Shown here: piece by piece, positions 1 through 13,643 of the stretch
How positions within the stretch are numbered: position 1 is the stretch's first letter
How the letters are laid out: every line of letters starts with the position of its first letter
NCBI RefSeq assembly: GCF_003945595.2
Contig: NW_024104503.1
Location: 496,001-560,000 of the forward strand
Length of the DNA stretch: 64,000 nucleotides
Direction of reading: 5' to 3'
Source of the DNA: Pipra filicauda
Lineage: Eukaryota > Chordata > Aves > Passeriformes > Pipridae
Made by a program: the position numbers and the translations under genes
Notes under the pieces: model-generated
The model's database searches: none
What the model saw: only the letters and a program-made list of their open reading frames with translations
What the model was told of the DNA's origin: nothing

Positions 1-1061
1 GTAAAAGTTTTGATCTTGAAAACAGCTATTCAAAGAATCACTGAGTTACTGAAATAAGTTGCTTTTATACACAAAACTGTGGGTTCAGGTTGTCACTGGA
101 AAAGGGAATGCCATTGACACAGGGGTGATGTGGCATTTCTGAAGCAGACTTTCAAGGACAAGGAGAGGTTAGAAATGAGGCGACAGAGAATGTGACACCA
201 AGATCCTCTCTGCTAGAAGTGGAGAGTAGTCTATTGTGTGAAGGCAAATTTATTCCAGGGGCCCCTCTCACTCTTGACATGTGGTGACCCTGCCATACTC
301 TTCACCTCATCTTTCCTACTCAGCATGTAACCACAGTGCTGTTTGGAGCAGGTTATGAAAGAAACACTGAAGCCAGGAGTCGTAAACATGACAGCAGCAC
401 ATTCCCAGACCTCTGCAGTGCCTCTCTGAAGCTGTGCCTGTGTTATTAAACAACAGAACCTGTCCTCTGTCCTTGAAACCTTTGAGTGGTATCTCACGAC
501 AGCTAAACTGTCTTCCCTCTTTTGAAAATAGTGTTGCCTTGTATGCATCTGATACTGATCAATACCTCCAGCCATGCCATCCTGCAATCCGTGTTTGGGC
601 ACCGGTTGGGAGAACAGTTGCTGACCCAGGCCAAAACTGTGCCAGGTAGCACACAAATAATAATTAAGCATTAGGAGTCACCATGGGATGGTTTTGAAGG
701 CAGCTCCCTGGCCCTGGTTCCTTCACCACTGTGAGTGAGTGATCTCAAATTCCCGGGAGATCCAGAGCACAAGCACAAGAGCTCACGTCTGCACACTGAA
801 CCGTAAAGCACAAATGAGCTGGAGGGTTCCACGTGGCCCCATTTCAACAACTGGAGTGGCTTTGGAGTTTTTTTCCTCAGCTCCTTTAGGCATCAGAGAG
901 TAGAGTCAAATGACTGTGCTGGATGAATATTTAAGAAAATGTGTTCAAACCAACCATATCCAAAGCACTAGAGACAAACACAGATGCTGCATAGGCCGAG
1001 TTGATCAAATGTGCAGGTATGGAAAGGGAAGGATTGGTGCCTAAGCAATATTGTAATTAGG

Positions 1062-1079
1062 AATTGTCTGAAGACAATT
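1062..1079. repeat. Short perfect inverted repeat
   Basis: AATTGTCT and AGACAATT are separated by a 2-base centre. The flanks are TAATTA-like and AT-rich. It could be a dimeric factor-binding site or chance; no family is recognised. Confidence 0.6.
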
Positions 1080-2228
1080 AATGGGTATTTAAATAGGGAT
1101 TAGTCATATTATTCCCCCACAAGGCAATGGGGAGAACAAGGCAGAACTCAGGAGAATTTATAGTATTCTTGATAGTGTCTGAATCTATTCTGTTTACCAA
1201 ATAACACACAAAAGAGTACTTGAATTCCAGTGAACATTTGAACCAATTTCTCTAAATAAATAAGAATACCATTGCCCCCATGTATGTTCAACCATAAGCT
1301 TCATAAATCCTATTGTCTTTTAGCTGAAGGAATTTCCTTCTCTGAGTGTTGAAGAGTGGAAAGGAAAACCTTAAGCCAAAAATCTATTGAAGGTTGATCT
1401 CCATATTTATATCTTAATATTAGAATCTTCTTTTATTGGCTTTGCTTTGTGTTTAGATTCAATTGGAATGTTTCAGTGAGGCTTTAGAAGTGCATGAAAT
1501 ATTTGAAGGATGAACAATGGAAAGATGGAGTATGGAGGGGTGGAAGGGAATGTACTTCTCTATCCTATTTCCTTAGTGCAGAAAATGCACTAGATGTGTC
1601 TGAAGTGCCCTGATGTTCTCATATCACATACCAGTCCTGTGTATATGTGTTTAACAGCCTCATGGTGAGGGAGAGAGCACAATTTACGCTGAGTGCTCCA
1701 GCTCTCTATTGTGCCTTACGCTGTCAGAAATTTTCAGACACAGAATTATGACATACAAGGCATGACATTGAAAACAAAAAGCTACAGCTAAATTATTTGT
1801 AAAGTTACTACTACAGGGATATAGATCCAAATCTTCTGAAGGCATAAACTGATGGAGCTTTTATGTCTTCAGTGGAGCAATAATCTTATCAGCTCGCAGA
1901 AAATTATCCTTTCCCCATTTCAAGGGTAGTGCAGTATCATAATATAGGCAGCCAAGGCTGCCTAAAATATGGGATCCTTGTTCAAGGTGAAGTTAGAGAG
2001 TTTCTGAGTGTAGCTGCATATGGAGTGTCCTAACCTCCCTCACAAAACTATTCAAGTCATCTGCAGATCAACACAGGCTGTAAAGAAAGCAACTAAATGG
2101 GCTGAATTCAGTAAATGTAGGAAGAAAAGAGAAAGTTTTAGATTTTTTTTTTTAAACTGTCATTCATAGCTCCTTAGTGAGTTCCTAAGACACAAAGCAC
2201 CTTGAAGTCTTACATTTCTGCATCTTTA

Positions 2229-2252
2229 TCTCCTCCTCCTCCTCCTCCTCCT
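2229..2252 (+). repeat. (CTC)n trinucleotide microsatellite
   Basis: About eight units of TCC/CTC run without interruption on the + strand. It is a simple pyrimidine-rich tract. Confidence 0.9.
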
Positions 2253-5081
2253 TTTATGTGCATAGAAGGATTTGGCTCCATGGTACAAAGTCAAATGCTT
2301 TTTAGTGCTTTGTAACCAAAGGTAGGAGAAGGAAGTTTTCCTCAGCTTTCTACTCTTCTTGAAACCTTCTCCAACTGCTCCATTTCTTTTTAAGGCTTAC
2401 TAATCAGAAAAAGGAGCATTTCTGTATTTGAAGTAGGCTTAAAATGGGATGTTTCAATAGCACAAAGGCACACTTCACCTGAAGGTTGACTTTAAAAGGC
2501 ACAGAACCTTCTGTGAATGCACTGGGCTCAATGGACAGGTGCAGACATTCAGTGTGTTTTGGATTATGGATTTGACAGTTGTTTTTACTATAATTCCTTG
2601 AAAAGGCTTTTTAATGAAATTTTCTGGGCAATCCATAAAGCATTATTGCCACAGATTGATTGCTAGTTATTTGTTGGTTGAAGTGGAAAAGTTTCCGTAT
2701 CTAAAGATCAAGGATCAATTCCTGCTCCCTGCATTCAGCTTTAAGGAGGAACTGGTTTAATGGTAACAGCTGGGGTTGTTAGATCTCCTTCCCATTTCCT
2801 TCAGGAGAGTAACATTCAAAGGAAAAAAAAATCCCTTTTTGAGAAAAAAAAAATCACTAATTATTCCATTTGATATCATTGTCCTTTTGAACAAGTTCAG
2901 AGACATGATAAGCTCTGACCTGGTGCTTCTACCTCTAGCAGTTTTCAGTGGCCCATCTGTTACAGTGAGATTTATTTCTGCTCCCTGAACATCCAAGGCT
3001 CATCCCTAACACATGTGCGGGGCAGAAAGCACCCAAACCATCAGCACTGCTGTTCTCATCCCATTTTGTGTTGCCCATCCACGTGGGGCTGCGGGGCAGC
3101 GCTGAGGGACTGCATGGGTGGTGCAGACAGCCCACTACCCCACCCTTCAGCTGGCTCAGGGAGCTCTTATAGGTCCCAAAACACAACCAAAAGTTCTTCA
3201 GCTATCCCAGTAGCGACCCTGTGTCAGTTGTTGAATGCCAAAGCCACAGCCTTACTCCTCTGTTACGCGACACTGAATTTTTTTCAACATATTCTCTACT
3301 TACCTGCTACACAGAAATCAGGGTGAGGGTTTGGTGCAGGCAGGACATACCCAACTGCCTTCTAGCCAGCAAGCACAGTAGAGTTGAAGCCTCATTGGTA
3401 AGGATTTAAAGGCAGCCTTTTCAGGGGTTTACTGAGAGTCGTGAGAGGTTTGTACGCGTTTTGTCACATTTACATGTGACAGCTATGTCAAAGCCAACAT
3501 GAGGAACTCAGTGCAGATGGCCATGGCATCTGTGAATGGAGTGGAAAAAATCCACCAAACACAGATATTTAATTAGGGCAAATGGTGGGATTATTATTTT
3601 CCTGACATACAGACTCCCAGTACAATGACTTTGGCACTGACTGTGATCACTGTGAAGAGAGAGATCTAAAGTAAGATCTCTTTAGAGATCTTGGGGATGG
3701 GGAAAATGTCTGAGCTCAAAAAAACAAAAAAGTGAAATTAAAGTAGGGAAAAATTGAAAGCCTTCTCTGTTGAGGTTTCAATTCACAAAATTTGAAAGCA
3801 TCAAAGAAATGAGGGGGGAAAAAAGGTGTATAGTTCCAAAATGTGCTTTACATGGTTCATAATCCTAATTGTCCTTTAATGAGATGTTTATAATATTCAA
3901 CTCTGGCCACAAAGGCAGTCTATCAGCATAACAAAACAAATATCCTGAACTCTGAAGGAAATCTTTAAAAAATGTGATTTAAAATAGGGAAATACACTAT
4001 AAGAAGCCAATTAAGTATAGAAATCACCTGAAATAATGATTTGTTTTCCTACTGTTATTGAGTGGAACAAGCCCATGTTGTGATAGGATATTGTACTAGA
4101 ATAATGCTGGATACACTGAACAGGGTGTTATATGAACATATAAAGGGGCAATTGCCATTTATAGTCTAGATGGAAAAAGAAAGATATCCATGAAAAAGAA
4201 GTAATTTTTGCAAGGTTATATTCAGTGGCAAATCCAGGAGAAGAACTGAAATTTCACAAATGCCAGAGAAGAACTCACACTGCCAAGACATTATAAATCT
4301 TAGTCGTGTGTTTACCTTAATACAGGTTCTCTTAAAACTTCAGCTCACAAAGACAGTTATCTCCTTCCTTTTAGCTGTCCTCTTGTATTTATTCCAAATC
4401 CCTTCATTAGATAGCCTACACCTAATTTTGTTATTTCCTATATTTTCTAAAAAACTCTCATAACCTTGATATCCATCCAGACTTTTGTGAGGGAGTAATG
4501 CACTCTGTCCATGCAGCAGCTTCATGAGCAGCAGCATTTGAAAGGTATTTATTAACAGTCTTTATCCCTGGCTTTATCTTTCATTTGCTGCTTACTCCAT
4601 GAAAAGATGCATTATATTGAGCATTTCCTCAGTGTAAAGTCTCAAGTGCCAAGAGAAATTAAAGTACACACATTAATTCATTCTATTCTTCAGCATATAT
4701 TTTACTTTTCTTCCCTTTTCTCTTTTGTTTTCTTCTTTGTTGTTGTTTGACCTCCTGCAAAAGCATCACTCCACAGTACTCTGTATATGTCAGATGAAGA
4801 TAACTGAAACACAACATAATCAAAATCCTGCCTTAAAGAGTGGATTGGAAGGGCAGAGGGAGAGGGAAAGAAATTTTGCCTACTTCATTTAATTGATTTA
4901 TATAGCTGTGTAAATCAGTGATGTAAAATGCTGACTGCACAGCAAACAGATAAAACTGTCACTCAGGCAGTGAAGGAGAATCTCAGAATAGATTTTAAAC
5001 CAGTTTGGAAACCAGGCCTTGGCCATTTTCTTACTGAGTTTCCCATGGGCAAAATTTCCTATTAATATTTTGAAAATAACA

Positions 5082-5159
5082 TGAGGGGAAGGGAGGGAAA
5101 GGTGCAGGGCAGGGGGGTGGTGCGGGATGAGAAAGAGAAAGAAGTGGGGGAGAAGAAAG
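5082..5159 (+). repeat. Purine-rich low-complexity tract
   Basis: About 78 bases are nearly all A and G on the + strand, with several GGG or longer runs followed by GAAAGAGAAAG-type sequence. Such strand-asymmetric tracts can form triplexes or G-rich structures; here only the composition is visible. Confidence 0.6.
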
Positions 5160-6278
5160 TTGTAAACACCTAAATGGTGCTGTGGCAGCAAACATTACTG
5201 CCTTGCAGGCAATTTGAGCCAGCTCAGGTGAGAAACTCTTGCTTTCTGAGTTCCAGGCTGGTGAAGGTTGATTATATTCAGTCGTTCAAACTCCTTCTCT
5301 TCTGTGTCAACTAAAGACAACTTTAATCCACAATAATTTACATCAATTATTTTCTGAAGGTTATACATACAGGAAACGTTCTGTTTCATTATTTTAGATG
5401 AAGGAAAACTAAATATTAAAATGGAAAGGTTAGATTTCAGAAGCTTGAAATTTCTCTATTAGTTGTAACTGTTCTGATAAAGCCAGGGTGATTTATGGCA
5501 GCCCTAAATCTGCTTCTGTCTTGTAACACGATGTCCTGACAGATGTGCTTAGCAGTATATACACCAGAGGAATAAAAGGTAAGCATCGAAGATTTTGCTA
5601 CCAAAAAAAATTAGATCTTGAATTCAAAAGGGTCGAAATGAAAAGGTAGAAAGAAATGGAAAAGAGGAAGGGAAATATGAGCCTGTCTGTGTGGATTAGT
5701 TCCTTAATCTTGCACCATCTGCTCTGCTGGTTTCCTTATGTCTATATTAGAGCTTGAAACTTGTTGCATGACAATGACTGGCAATTGTGTTAAATACTCC
5801 TTTCTAATGTTGCAGGTACAACTTCTATTGAGATGTAAATTAAAGAGCATAAACTCGGGTATTTGAACTTCATAAGTTTTTAAAAATAATTTCAATGAAT
5901 TAGGAAAAAGTGTGTTTTGTAGCAACTCTTTCTGTAGCTCCCATTTTCTTACTCAAACTGTGACAGTTTTTAAATTGTTCTAACAGTCTCCATGCCTCTT
6001 GTGTATCAGACTTAAGTCAAGCCTTAGCTATTCTGAAATGTGGTCTAACACTGAATTAAAGGAGGATACAGGATTCCTAAACCTCTGAAGAAGTTCTGTT
6101 TTGTTGCAAAGACAATACTTGCACATGACACAGTTTCTGTACCCAGCTAGAGATGGGAAATGAGATTGCAAAAACATGAGTTGTGTAGTTAACTCCTTTA
6201 ACTTTTTTGACTTCTTTGCTTTAACCTAATTTTCTTTCAAAATTTGCAGCACATAACTGATGTTCCCAGTAATTTTAT

Positions 6279-6326
6279 TCAAGGTCCCTTCCAACTCAGA
6301 ATGTTCTGTGGTTCTGTGATTCTGTA
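6279..6326 (+). mobile_element. CR1 LINE 3' tail, very short fragment
   Basis: The segment matches the avian CR1 terminus: AAGGTCCCTTCCAACTCAG followed by TTCTGTGGTTCTGTGATTCTG, the degenerate 8-bp tail repeat. Only about 48 bp survive, so this is a severely 5'-truncated or eroded insertion. The orientation is + because the tail repeat lies at the right end. No coding part remains. Confidence 0.7.
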
Positions 6327-7473
6327 AGGTGTTTTGTAGCTGCAGATACTCAGTGATGCCTTCATGAGGACACATGAAAATTGTCCAGCGAGCATTCGCT
6401 TACTCAAGGCCTTTAGGAGGTGCCAATCAGGTAATTTGCTTTCAGTGGTGGATTTGGTGACAGTTGCTTATTCATGAAAAAAATCAAGCTGGAAGTTACA
6501 ACGTAATTTCAAAGCCCAGCTGTTTCCATAGAAAGCTGAAGATCAAAAAACAGTCAGGTTGCCATGTGAATTTATCAAGGGTAAAGTAAAGAAAGATTTG
6601 TGTTATGTCTTTATAATTCATCAGTTCTGTTCCTCCAAAACTGAAATGAAAGGTGTGTGAAGGAGGAGGCTTCATTATATTGTACTTGCCAGGCTCCTTT
6701 CATCAGGGTCCCAGGATCCTGCTCGAATCAAGGAATATGAAGATATATCAGAGAGGAGTTTCCATGCAGGGTGCCTGTGCTGCTTTACAAGAGCTGACAC
6801 ACGGATCTCTGGCAGAGTCCCTCCTACACTCCAGGAGTGGGGAGGATGAGATAGAGGAGGAAGAGAGAGCAGGTAGTACAGTACTTGGGCAGAGCTGTGA
6901 CAAAGCTGGTCCTTCACTTCTCAGGGCCAATTAGGGCTGTTGGTAGTGGAGTGTAATCAGAGAATACTTTAAATACACCCTGGCCAGCACTTGAAATCGG
7001 ATAAAGGATGTACGTTTTACCTCTCATCTTCTTGATCCCTAGGAAAGAAATTCTGTAGCTCAATTTTTTTAATCAATAGAGGACTTCTACTGTCATTTTT
7101 TTTCTCACTCCATTACTGTGACATGGGAGAAGTGGTAGTAAACTTCTATAAAGGCAGCTCGAGAGTGAAGGCCAGGGGTAGAAGCAGGCCATGAACTCCT
7201 CTCTTGCACTCAGCAGGCAGTTCCCCCTGAAATCTCCAAAGCAGCCACTGCCACAATCTGCTGATAAGCCCTTGCATGAGTCAGGCTGAAGCTTATTTCA
7301 TTTGCATGGGTGAGAACCCCTACACTGCTGAAAACAGTTCAGTTATTTTCATTACAATTCATTGAGTTTTCAGTGGAAGGAGAAACAAAATTGCATCATC
7401 TTTCTCATAAAATGATCTCTGCTTAGAATAACCTGTTTACTGTAATCAAATGCCTGCTAACAGGTGCTGGATA

Positions 7474-7495
7474 CAAAACAAACAAACAAACAAAA
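7474..7495 (+). repeat. (CAAA)n microsatellite
   Basis: Five near-perfect CAAA units. It is a simple repeat and could be the remnant of an A-rich tail, though no element body is visible next to it. Confidence 0.85.
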
Positions 7496-9774
7496 TACGA
7501 CACAGCAGCTCTGTCAAATGAAAAGAGAACAAAATCCCAAGTTTTGGAAGAAAGCATTAATTCTTAGTGGCATATACTCTAATTCTAAAAAGGAGGGTCT
7601 TTCCAGAGCTACCAGTTCAGTGTGATAATGGGAGTGGTATTTCTGGCTTGTTGACAGACATGTTGCTCCTTTACTAGAATTGCATTTAGGAACCTGAAGA
7701 CCAGCATCACAGGGAGAAAAGGCACAGAAATGGCTTTGAGCAACCAACAGGGCATTCCAGTAATGAATGTTCTCCAAGAGGAGATTATATTTTATTAACC
7801 ATGGAAAGAGCAGAATCAGTGAGCAATGAACCAATAAATAAGGCAACCTGTGAAAAAAAAGTGGAGCAAGTATCACAAAGAGATGTAATGCATTTCCATC
7901 AGCTCAGGGGAAAATAGACTCGTGACCCTCTTGGGAAGAAATTTCAGCTTTTCGTACGAACACATATCAGAGCATCACAGAACAGCTGAGGTGGGAAGTC
8001 AGGTTTATGTCTTCCCAAGGCCCTTCTGCATGTTGTTCAATGGATGTTCAGAAAACTGGAAACAATTAATCTGCCAAGCAAAAACTAAGACACCTTCCTT
8101 CTGACTCTTGTCCTCACTCTCTCATGTCGAAACCATTTTCAAGGTTTTCAATAAAATCTTAGGTTTTATTTTAATGAGGCAGCTATTGAATTTAGATTGC
8201 AGGTAGCTGACAAAATGAAATTGCTCAGGAAGCCTTTAAGGAAGAAAAAAAAAAGAAATGGAGTTAGAGGTAGACCCTGAAGATTTTGTTTTAGTGTTCA
8301 CCACTGTGATGTTCTTGGATTTGGTGGCTACTAACCACAGAAGCTGGCCAGAGAACCTGCTGTATATTCATTTTGAGAAAGCTGGTAATAGACAGTTATA
8401 TCAAAAAGCAAGGCAAGGAATTGCCATGGACTGTTTCTCAATTGTTTTATAAAGTAATGGAACAACAAATGCTTTAATAAGGTACTGCTTTATACCTAGG
8501 TTTGGGGAGATGGAGGAGGAATTGAAAAAAAAAAGGAAAATCCTATTTCAAACATTGTCCATGGAAATGTTTACTTAGAGGGAGAAAAAATTCCACTTCC
8601 TTTTGTAAAATTTTTATTATTATCTTTCATATGCTATAAACTCCACTGGAGAAATTATCTTTTTTTTTTCACAGACACATTTGACTCCTCCATATACATC
8701 TTTGATATGAGAACTGAGATGGTCTGCATATATAACTGCACATCTTTATTTATATGTCATCTAATAAAAAGAATAAAAACATACTTTGGCTGAATTCTTG
8801 GACTAATGTAGTAACTAACAACTGCAGAAAACAGGGCTGAAATGCATCAGAATATAAACAAATGAGAGAAGTGGATGAATCCGATCAAAACAGAATGAGG
8901 TTAATCCAGATAAATTTGGAGTATTTTGCTTGTAAGAGAAGAGAGGCAGAAATTTTTTATTACAGAAAAGATATACTATAAAATCATAAGGAATCTACAG
9001 CATTTTAACTACTTTTTTTTTTTTTTATAATGACTAGCTAGGAAAGATGATTAAGGTTAGAATAAGAACTCCCTCCTTTGGAGTCCTTAAATATCTTCCT
9101 AAAGGCCTTATTCTATCTATTTCAAGAGTGAATGAACAAATTTCAGTGTACTGAAAAGGGGCACTGCAAGAATGTTATGACTCATTCCTTAGTGTTCATG
9201 AAAGAAATCTAAGAATACCTCAATGCTGTGGGACAGTAGGAAATTTGTCACTGCTGAGATGCACCTGTGTGGATACACCTGGAGGTCACAAGGGGGATGG
9301 ATCTTTTCTGTTGGAATTCACCTGCAATCAATTTACCTCCTGATGACAAGGTATTGTCGTCCTCTGAGTGGTGGTAATTTTCTGTTTGCTTTCTTAAACT
9401 CTCGGAAGAGGTGAGGTACTACAACTTAGCTAAGTCTGTAATGAAAGATGGCTGGACTAAATCATGGGACTTTGCCCTTTCTGTCCACATTAAAAGTCCA
9501 TACAGCAGCTCAGGTAACCCAGAAGATAAGTGCAACAGGTTATCTTTCAGAACACAAGAAATGTGTCTCTGGGTAAGACCAACAGTCAGTCTGGTCCAGG
9601 ACTGTGCAATATGACAGAACTCTTTAAGGACAGTATGGACTGGTCACTTCTGACACGTCCTTCTCCAACTGATTGGTGATGTTTGAAACTACATCCAAGT
9701 GCGTTTCTTTCAGCCTCTGTTGTTGACAAAGTTTTCCTGAATCTAAAAAGACTGTCTTCACAACTTCTTGTAAC

Positions 9775-9790
9775 AAAAAAAAAAAAAAAA
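9775..9790 (+). repeat. Poly(A) run, 16 bases
   Basis: Uninterrupted A run. No recognisable retroelement body lies immediately 5' of it. Confidence 0.85.
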
Positions 9791-12700
9791 GGTTTTATAA
9801 GTTCACTAGCTGCTGAGTAAAGAGATCCTAAAATCAATATTCTACTGATTTTACTGAGAGCCTATTTGTCTTCACACTGTCCAGAAACATGGACTTTTGC
9901 CCATATACTAAATACCTCTCATCTTCTGAAGTCACCTTCATTTCTAATGAACACAGCAGGAGTTGTGGGTTTTATCCTTATGTCTCAAAATTATGATGTT
10001 TAGGAAGGTACCAGTCACAGCTGACAGCCTGTCAATGTGTCTCGTCCTCAGAGGCTGTAGGATGACACATATCACTGACACAACAGTCTGCCCAACTTCT
10101 CTTCAAATCCACAAACGCATTTGTGAAAACTTTGAACCAAGATGAGACACAAATTTATACTGGAATTAGTAGCTTGAGTATTGCTATTGTTATTAAACAC
10201 AGATTTCTTTGTCAAATATCACTGGAGAAAAGATATCATAAAATAAGAATTAGGTTTACTTTAGAGTGCTTTAATGTGAAGGGAGATTACTGCACAAAAT
10301 GATTGAAGCCATTCATTAAATGCTGTCATGTCAGTGGTGGAAGGCTGTGCTTTTGCTCTGCTGTTCCCTGCCTGTCCTGAGGACTCATCAGCTCCACTGA
10401 GAAGCAGCAAGAAGAGGTTTGGGCAGGGAGTTTCTTTTGATGCTGAGCCCTCTCCTGAAACCAATTGTGCAGCTGTCAAAATACTTAAACTAAAATTTCA
10501 CAGTGCTCTGAGCCTCATTTTCTGGTGTCTGATTTCGTAACTATCTGATTTTCAGAAGAATTGTGCACTCTAAGTCATGCTTTGAGACAAAATAAGTGCT
10601 CTGCTTTAAGACTCCAAAGTGCTAATAACTTTTAAACTGTTCCTTATATTACACATCCCAAATAATCATATTTTCATCTGTCTGTTAGTTCTTTAGCCTT
10701 ATGATGGGAAGACAGTCCTTTGCTCATTTCTTGGGGAAGTCACAAAGGTATTTTCATGTTTGAGAACCACAGATGCGAAATGGATGAAAAAACATCAACA
10801 GGCTAGTGAGTAATTAATAGTTCTGCCTTCAAAGCCAATCATGCAGAAAATGCACTTACAATGAAGAAGGAGAAGGGATCTGAATTAACCACTTTACACT
10901 TTGCACCGTTAAAGAGGCAGGGATTCTGTGAGGAAAAAAACCCAGAACCCAAATAGAATTAGTGTGTGATCATACTGAAAGGCTGCTTCATAATACAGTT
11001 TCTAATTTCAAATGATTCATTTAGCAATAGAGTCAGTGTGAAATTCGTTGACAGAATCATTTACTTTCTGAAGCTAGAATTCCATCAAAATTAAAATGAT
11101 CACAAAAAAGTGTTGATTTTCCTGACTTTGGGGGTTGGAGGGGGGAGAGAAATATATTTCATCCCATTTTTACTTTTTCAAAGTTGAACTTTTTACATGA
11201 ATTTTTTTCTATCACGTGATAATATACAAGACAAAGTACAAGTGACAAAACCAATGAGATAGTAATATACTTTGACAAAAGAATTTCAAAATTATAGAGC
11301 ATATCATAGTTACATTTTAAAATTGGGAGGCTGTCCACAAAACAAAACTTATATCTTTTACTTTACTTTTGAAGTTCTCTACACGGATATATTTCTGTAT
11401 ATAAATGAGGCAGGAAAAGGGACTCATTACAAAGTAGCAAGCTCTTGATTACTTTGTTAGTTTTCTTTTAATTGCATTGTGTGGCACTGGAAACCTTGGA
11501 GGTGTCAACCAGGGCACTCTGTTTCAATTTTTGGTAATAGTAATAGGTTGTATTACATTTATGTGAGCACTGATTATCAAACTTTCCTTGTAATTCATCC
11601 GAGTAAACAGGGTAGCTAAATAATCACAGCAATATTGTTTTGTATAAATATATTTATGCAAGTGTCTGTGTTAAATTTCATTGTTTCATTTAATCCAGTA
11701 TTATCAAACTTCATCATTTTCTCTGTGTTATGTGGTAGACATAAATTATTTTGCACCATATTTTACAAAATAAGTATGCAAATATATCTCACCAAAAAGG
11801 AAGGCAGCAGCCTTTAACTACTTGATTACACCCTTTGACACTCTTTAGCAATCAGTGGTACTGACTGCTCTATAATATATATAAATGTGCCCTTATCTCT
11901 TTCTTTAATATTCATAATATTTCATCTCATTCATCTGTCTCATCTCTATTCTGCTTGTATCACCCATTTTAATGACAACACACCATGAAGCATCTGTGGT
12001 GGTCTCCTTTTCTGCTTTCCCCCTGAGCCTTTACTGACCCCATTTCTGCTTCTGAGAAAACTAATTTACTTGCAGAGCAAGTGTTGAACCCAGTAGAGTC
12101 CAGACTTTTAGCATAACACTAGTGCTGGTTGATCTTTATATTTGGGGCAGTAATTTCGAGGGATGGCTTCAGGAACAGCTGGCTCGTCTCTGCAGGGCAG
12201 ACAGCTGGAGATGGAAACCATTAGTACTGAGGGGAAAAAGATAAACTACAAAAACCCCTTGTAATTTCAGCTCCTTGACTAAGATTCTCACTCAGCCTTG
12301 ACCTTTCCTCCCGTTTAGGTACCAAAAGAAGCAATAGAAATGTTGAATGACAATTCTAAGAGTTCCAATGTTCCCGATTTATTTCAATTAGTGAACTTTT
12401 CTTCAAAGACCATACTTACCTTTGTCCTGTGAATTGAAGTAAATTACAGCCAGCAATCAGACTGAGAAGGAAGTCTTTTGGTTTCATTTTGACTGGTTTG
12501 TTTGTTTGTTAGTTTTTTGCTTTAAATCTGAGACCAGCAGAACATTTCATGATACATGCAGAGGATGCATGCAGTCTTACAGAAGCAAATCAAAGATGCC
12601 ATGGCTTTAATTGCCAAGAATAAACATCCTATAAAAGAAAAAGGAAAATAAATCCTTAAAAAAATGAAGATAGCCTATAGAATTGATATCTCTCATCATC

Positions 12701-13551
12701 ACAGACACAGGTGGTACTGCACCTTTTTAGCTTATCAAGCCCACCTTAGCAGTAGGCTGGTTTATGCACAGTACCCTATTCTAGGTCTCTTTCATCAATG
12801 CTCAGTTATTCTGCCTCTCAGGCAACACTTCAGGTTCCTGGATGAATCAATTTACCAGGCTATAAATATGTGAGTGGTCTACTGGGTAGAATGTCTCCCA
12901 GCTGAAAACACAAAGCCAAAAGAGTAAAGAGAGAAGGAAATGAACACAAGAGGTGGACTGAGGAACAAAATTAGTATTAGACTTGCTAGGAGTGGGGGAA
13001 GATATGCTTTTCTTTGTTCATAAATGGAAAGGAAATACTATTTTTATTTGCCTTGCAGTGATGGCACAAAAATTATTTTTTTTTTAATTTCTCCAGTATC
13101 TTCTCCTTCTCCTTTAGTTACACTTAATTAAATTAACATCTTCTACTGAAAGCGGGCTGTCATCCAAAAATTAAATATGGCCATTAAGTACTGTAATTTT
13201 GTACTATTTTAAAATGAGATTCTGTGGCAATAACTCTCTCCAACCTGTTGCATTTGAAAGTCTGAATAAAAGATATATGTTCATGTAAGTATGTGTGGAT
13301 GTATATGAACATATATAAACTCACATACTCCAACATATATGTACCCATTATCTAATTAATGCCTGTAACGTTTTTCTTCAGATGGTTTACATGAAAGACT
13401 CTCAAGGTGGACTTGATGCTTCCTAAGGGTCTTGAATGGCTTCATGTTTATATAATTGTATTTCCCTTAAAACTGGTAAAGAAATAGTATTGCCTTAGCT
13501 GAAATGGCTAGAAATGGCTAGATTGTTACTCTGGACTCAAAAAACACGTAG

Positions 13552-13643
13552 GTGCTTAGGAACATGGTTGAGTGGGGACCTGGCAGTGGTTGGACTCGAT
13601 GATCTTAGAAGTCTTCTCCAACCTTAACGATTCTGTGATTTTG
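13552..13643 (+). mobile_element. CR1 LINE 3' end fragment
   Basis: The order of words is that of an avian CR1 3' end: GTGCTTAGGAACATGGTTGAG, a GACCTGGCAGTG segment, GGTTGGACTCGATGATCTTAG, CTTCTCCAACCTTAACGATT, then CTGTGATTTTG. About 90 bp remain and there is no coding sequence. It looks like a different CR1 subfamily from the copies at 16.8, 20.2 and 39.0 kb, which carry a GAGCAACCTGGTCTAGTGG-type segment instead. Confidence 0.75.

Larger units (their letters stand above)
1..6278. other. AT-rich noncoding stretch
   Basis: I see no convincing gene here. Open frames are short, lie in both strands equally, and match no family I recognise; the longest is 146 codons on the - strand at 231-671. 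Structural items are a perfect inverted repeat at 1062-1079, a (CTC)n run at 2229-2252, three AGATCT words spaced exactly 12 bp at 3662-3691, and a purine-rich tract at 5082-5159. A slightly more GC-rich patch lies at about 3000-3200, but I cannot assign it. Confidence 0.7.
6327..13551. other. AT-rich noncoding stretch
   Basis: No gene is recognised. The longest open frame is 120 codons on the - strand at 7514-7876 and looks like chance. The stretch holds a (CAAA)n run at 7474-7495, an octamer word ATTTGCAT at 7300-7307, and homopolymer runs including 16 A at 9775-9790. The octamer and a TATAAAG near 7147 are not enough to call a promoter. Confidence 0.7.

Noticed and set aside
231..671. 146-codon - strand frame
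   Set aside because: No family is recognised and nothing around it suggests a promoter or polyA signal on that strand.
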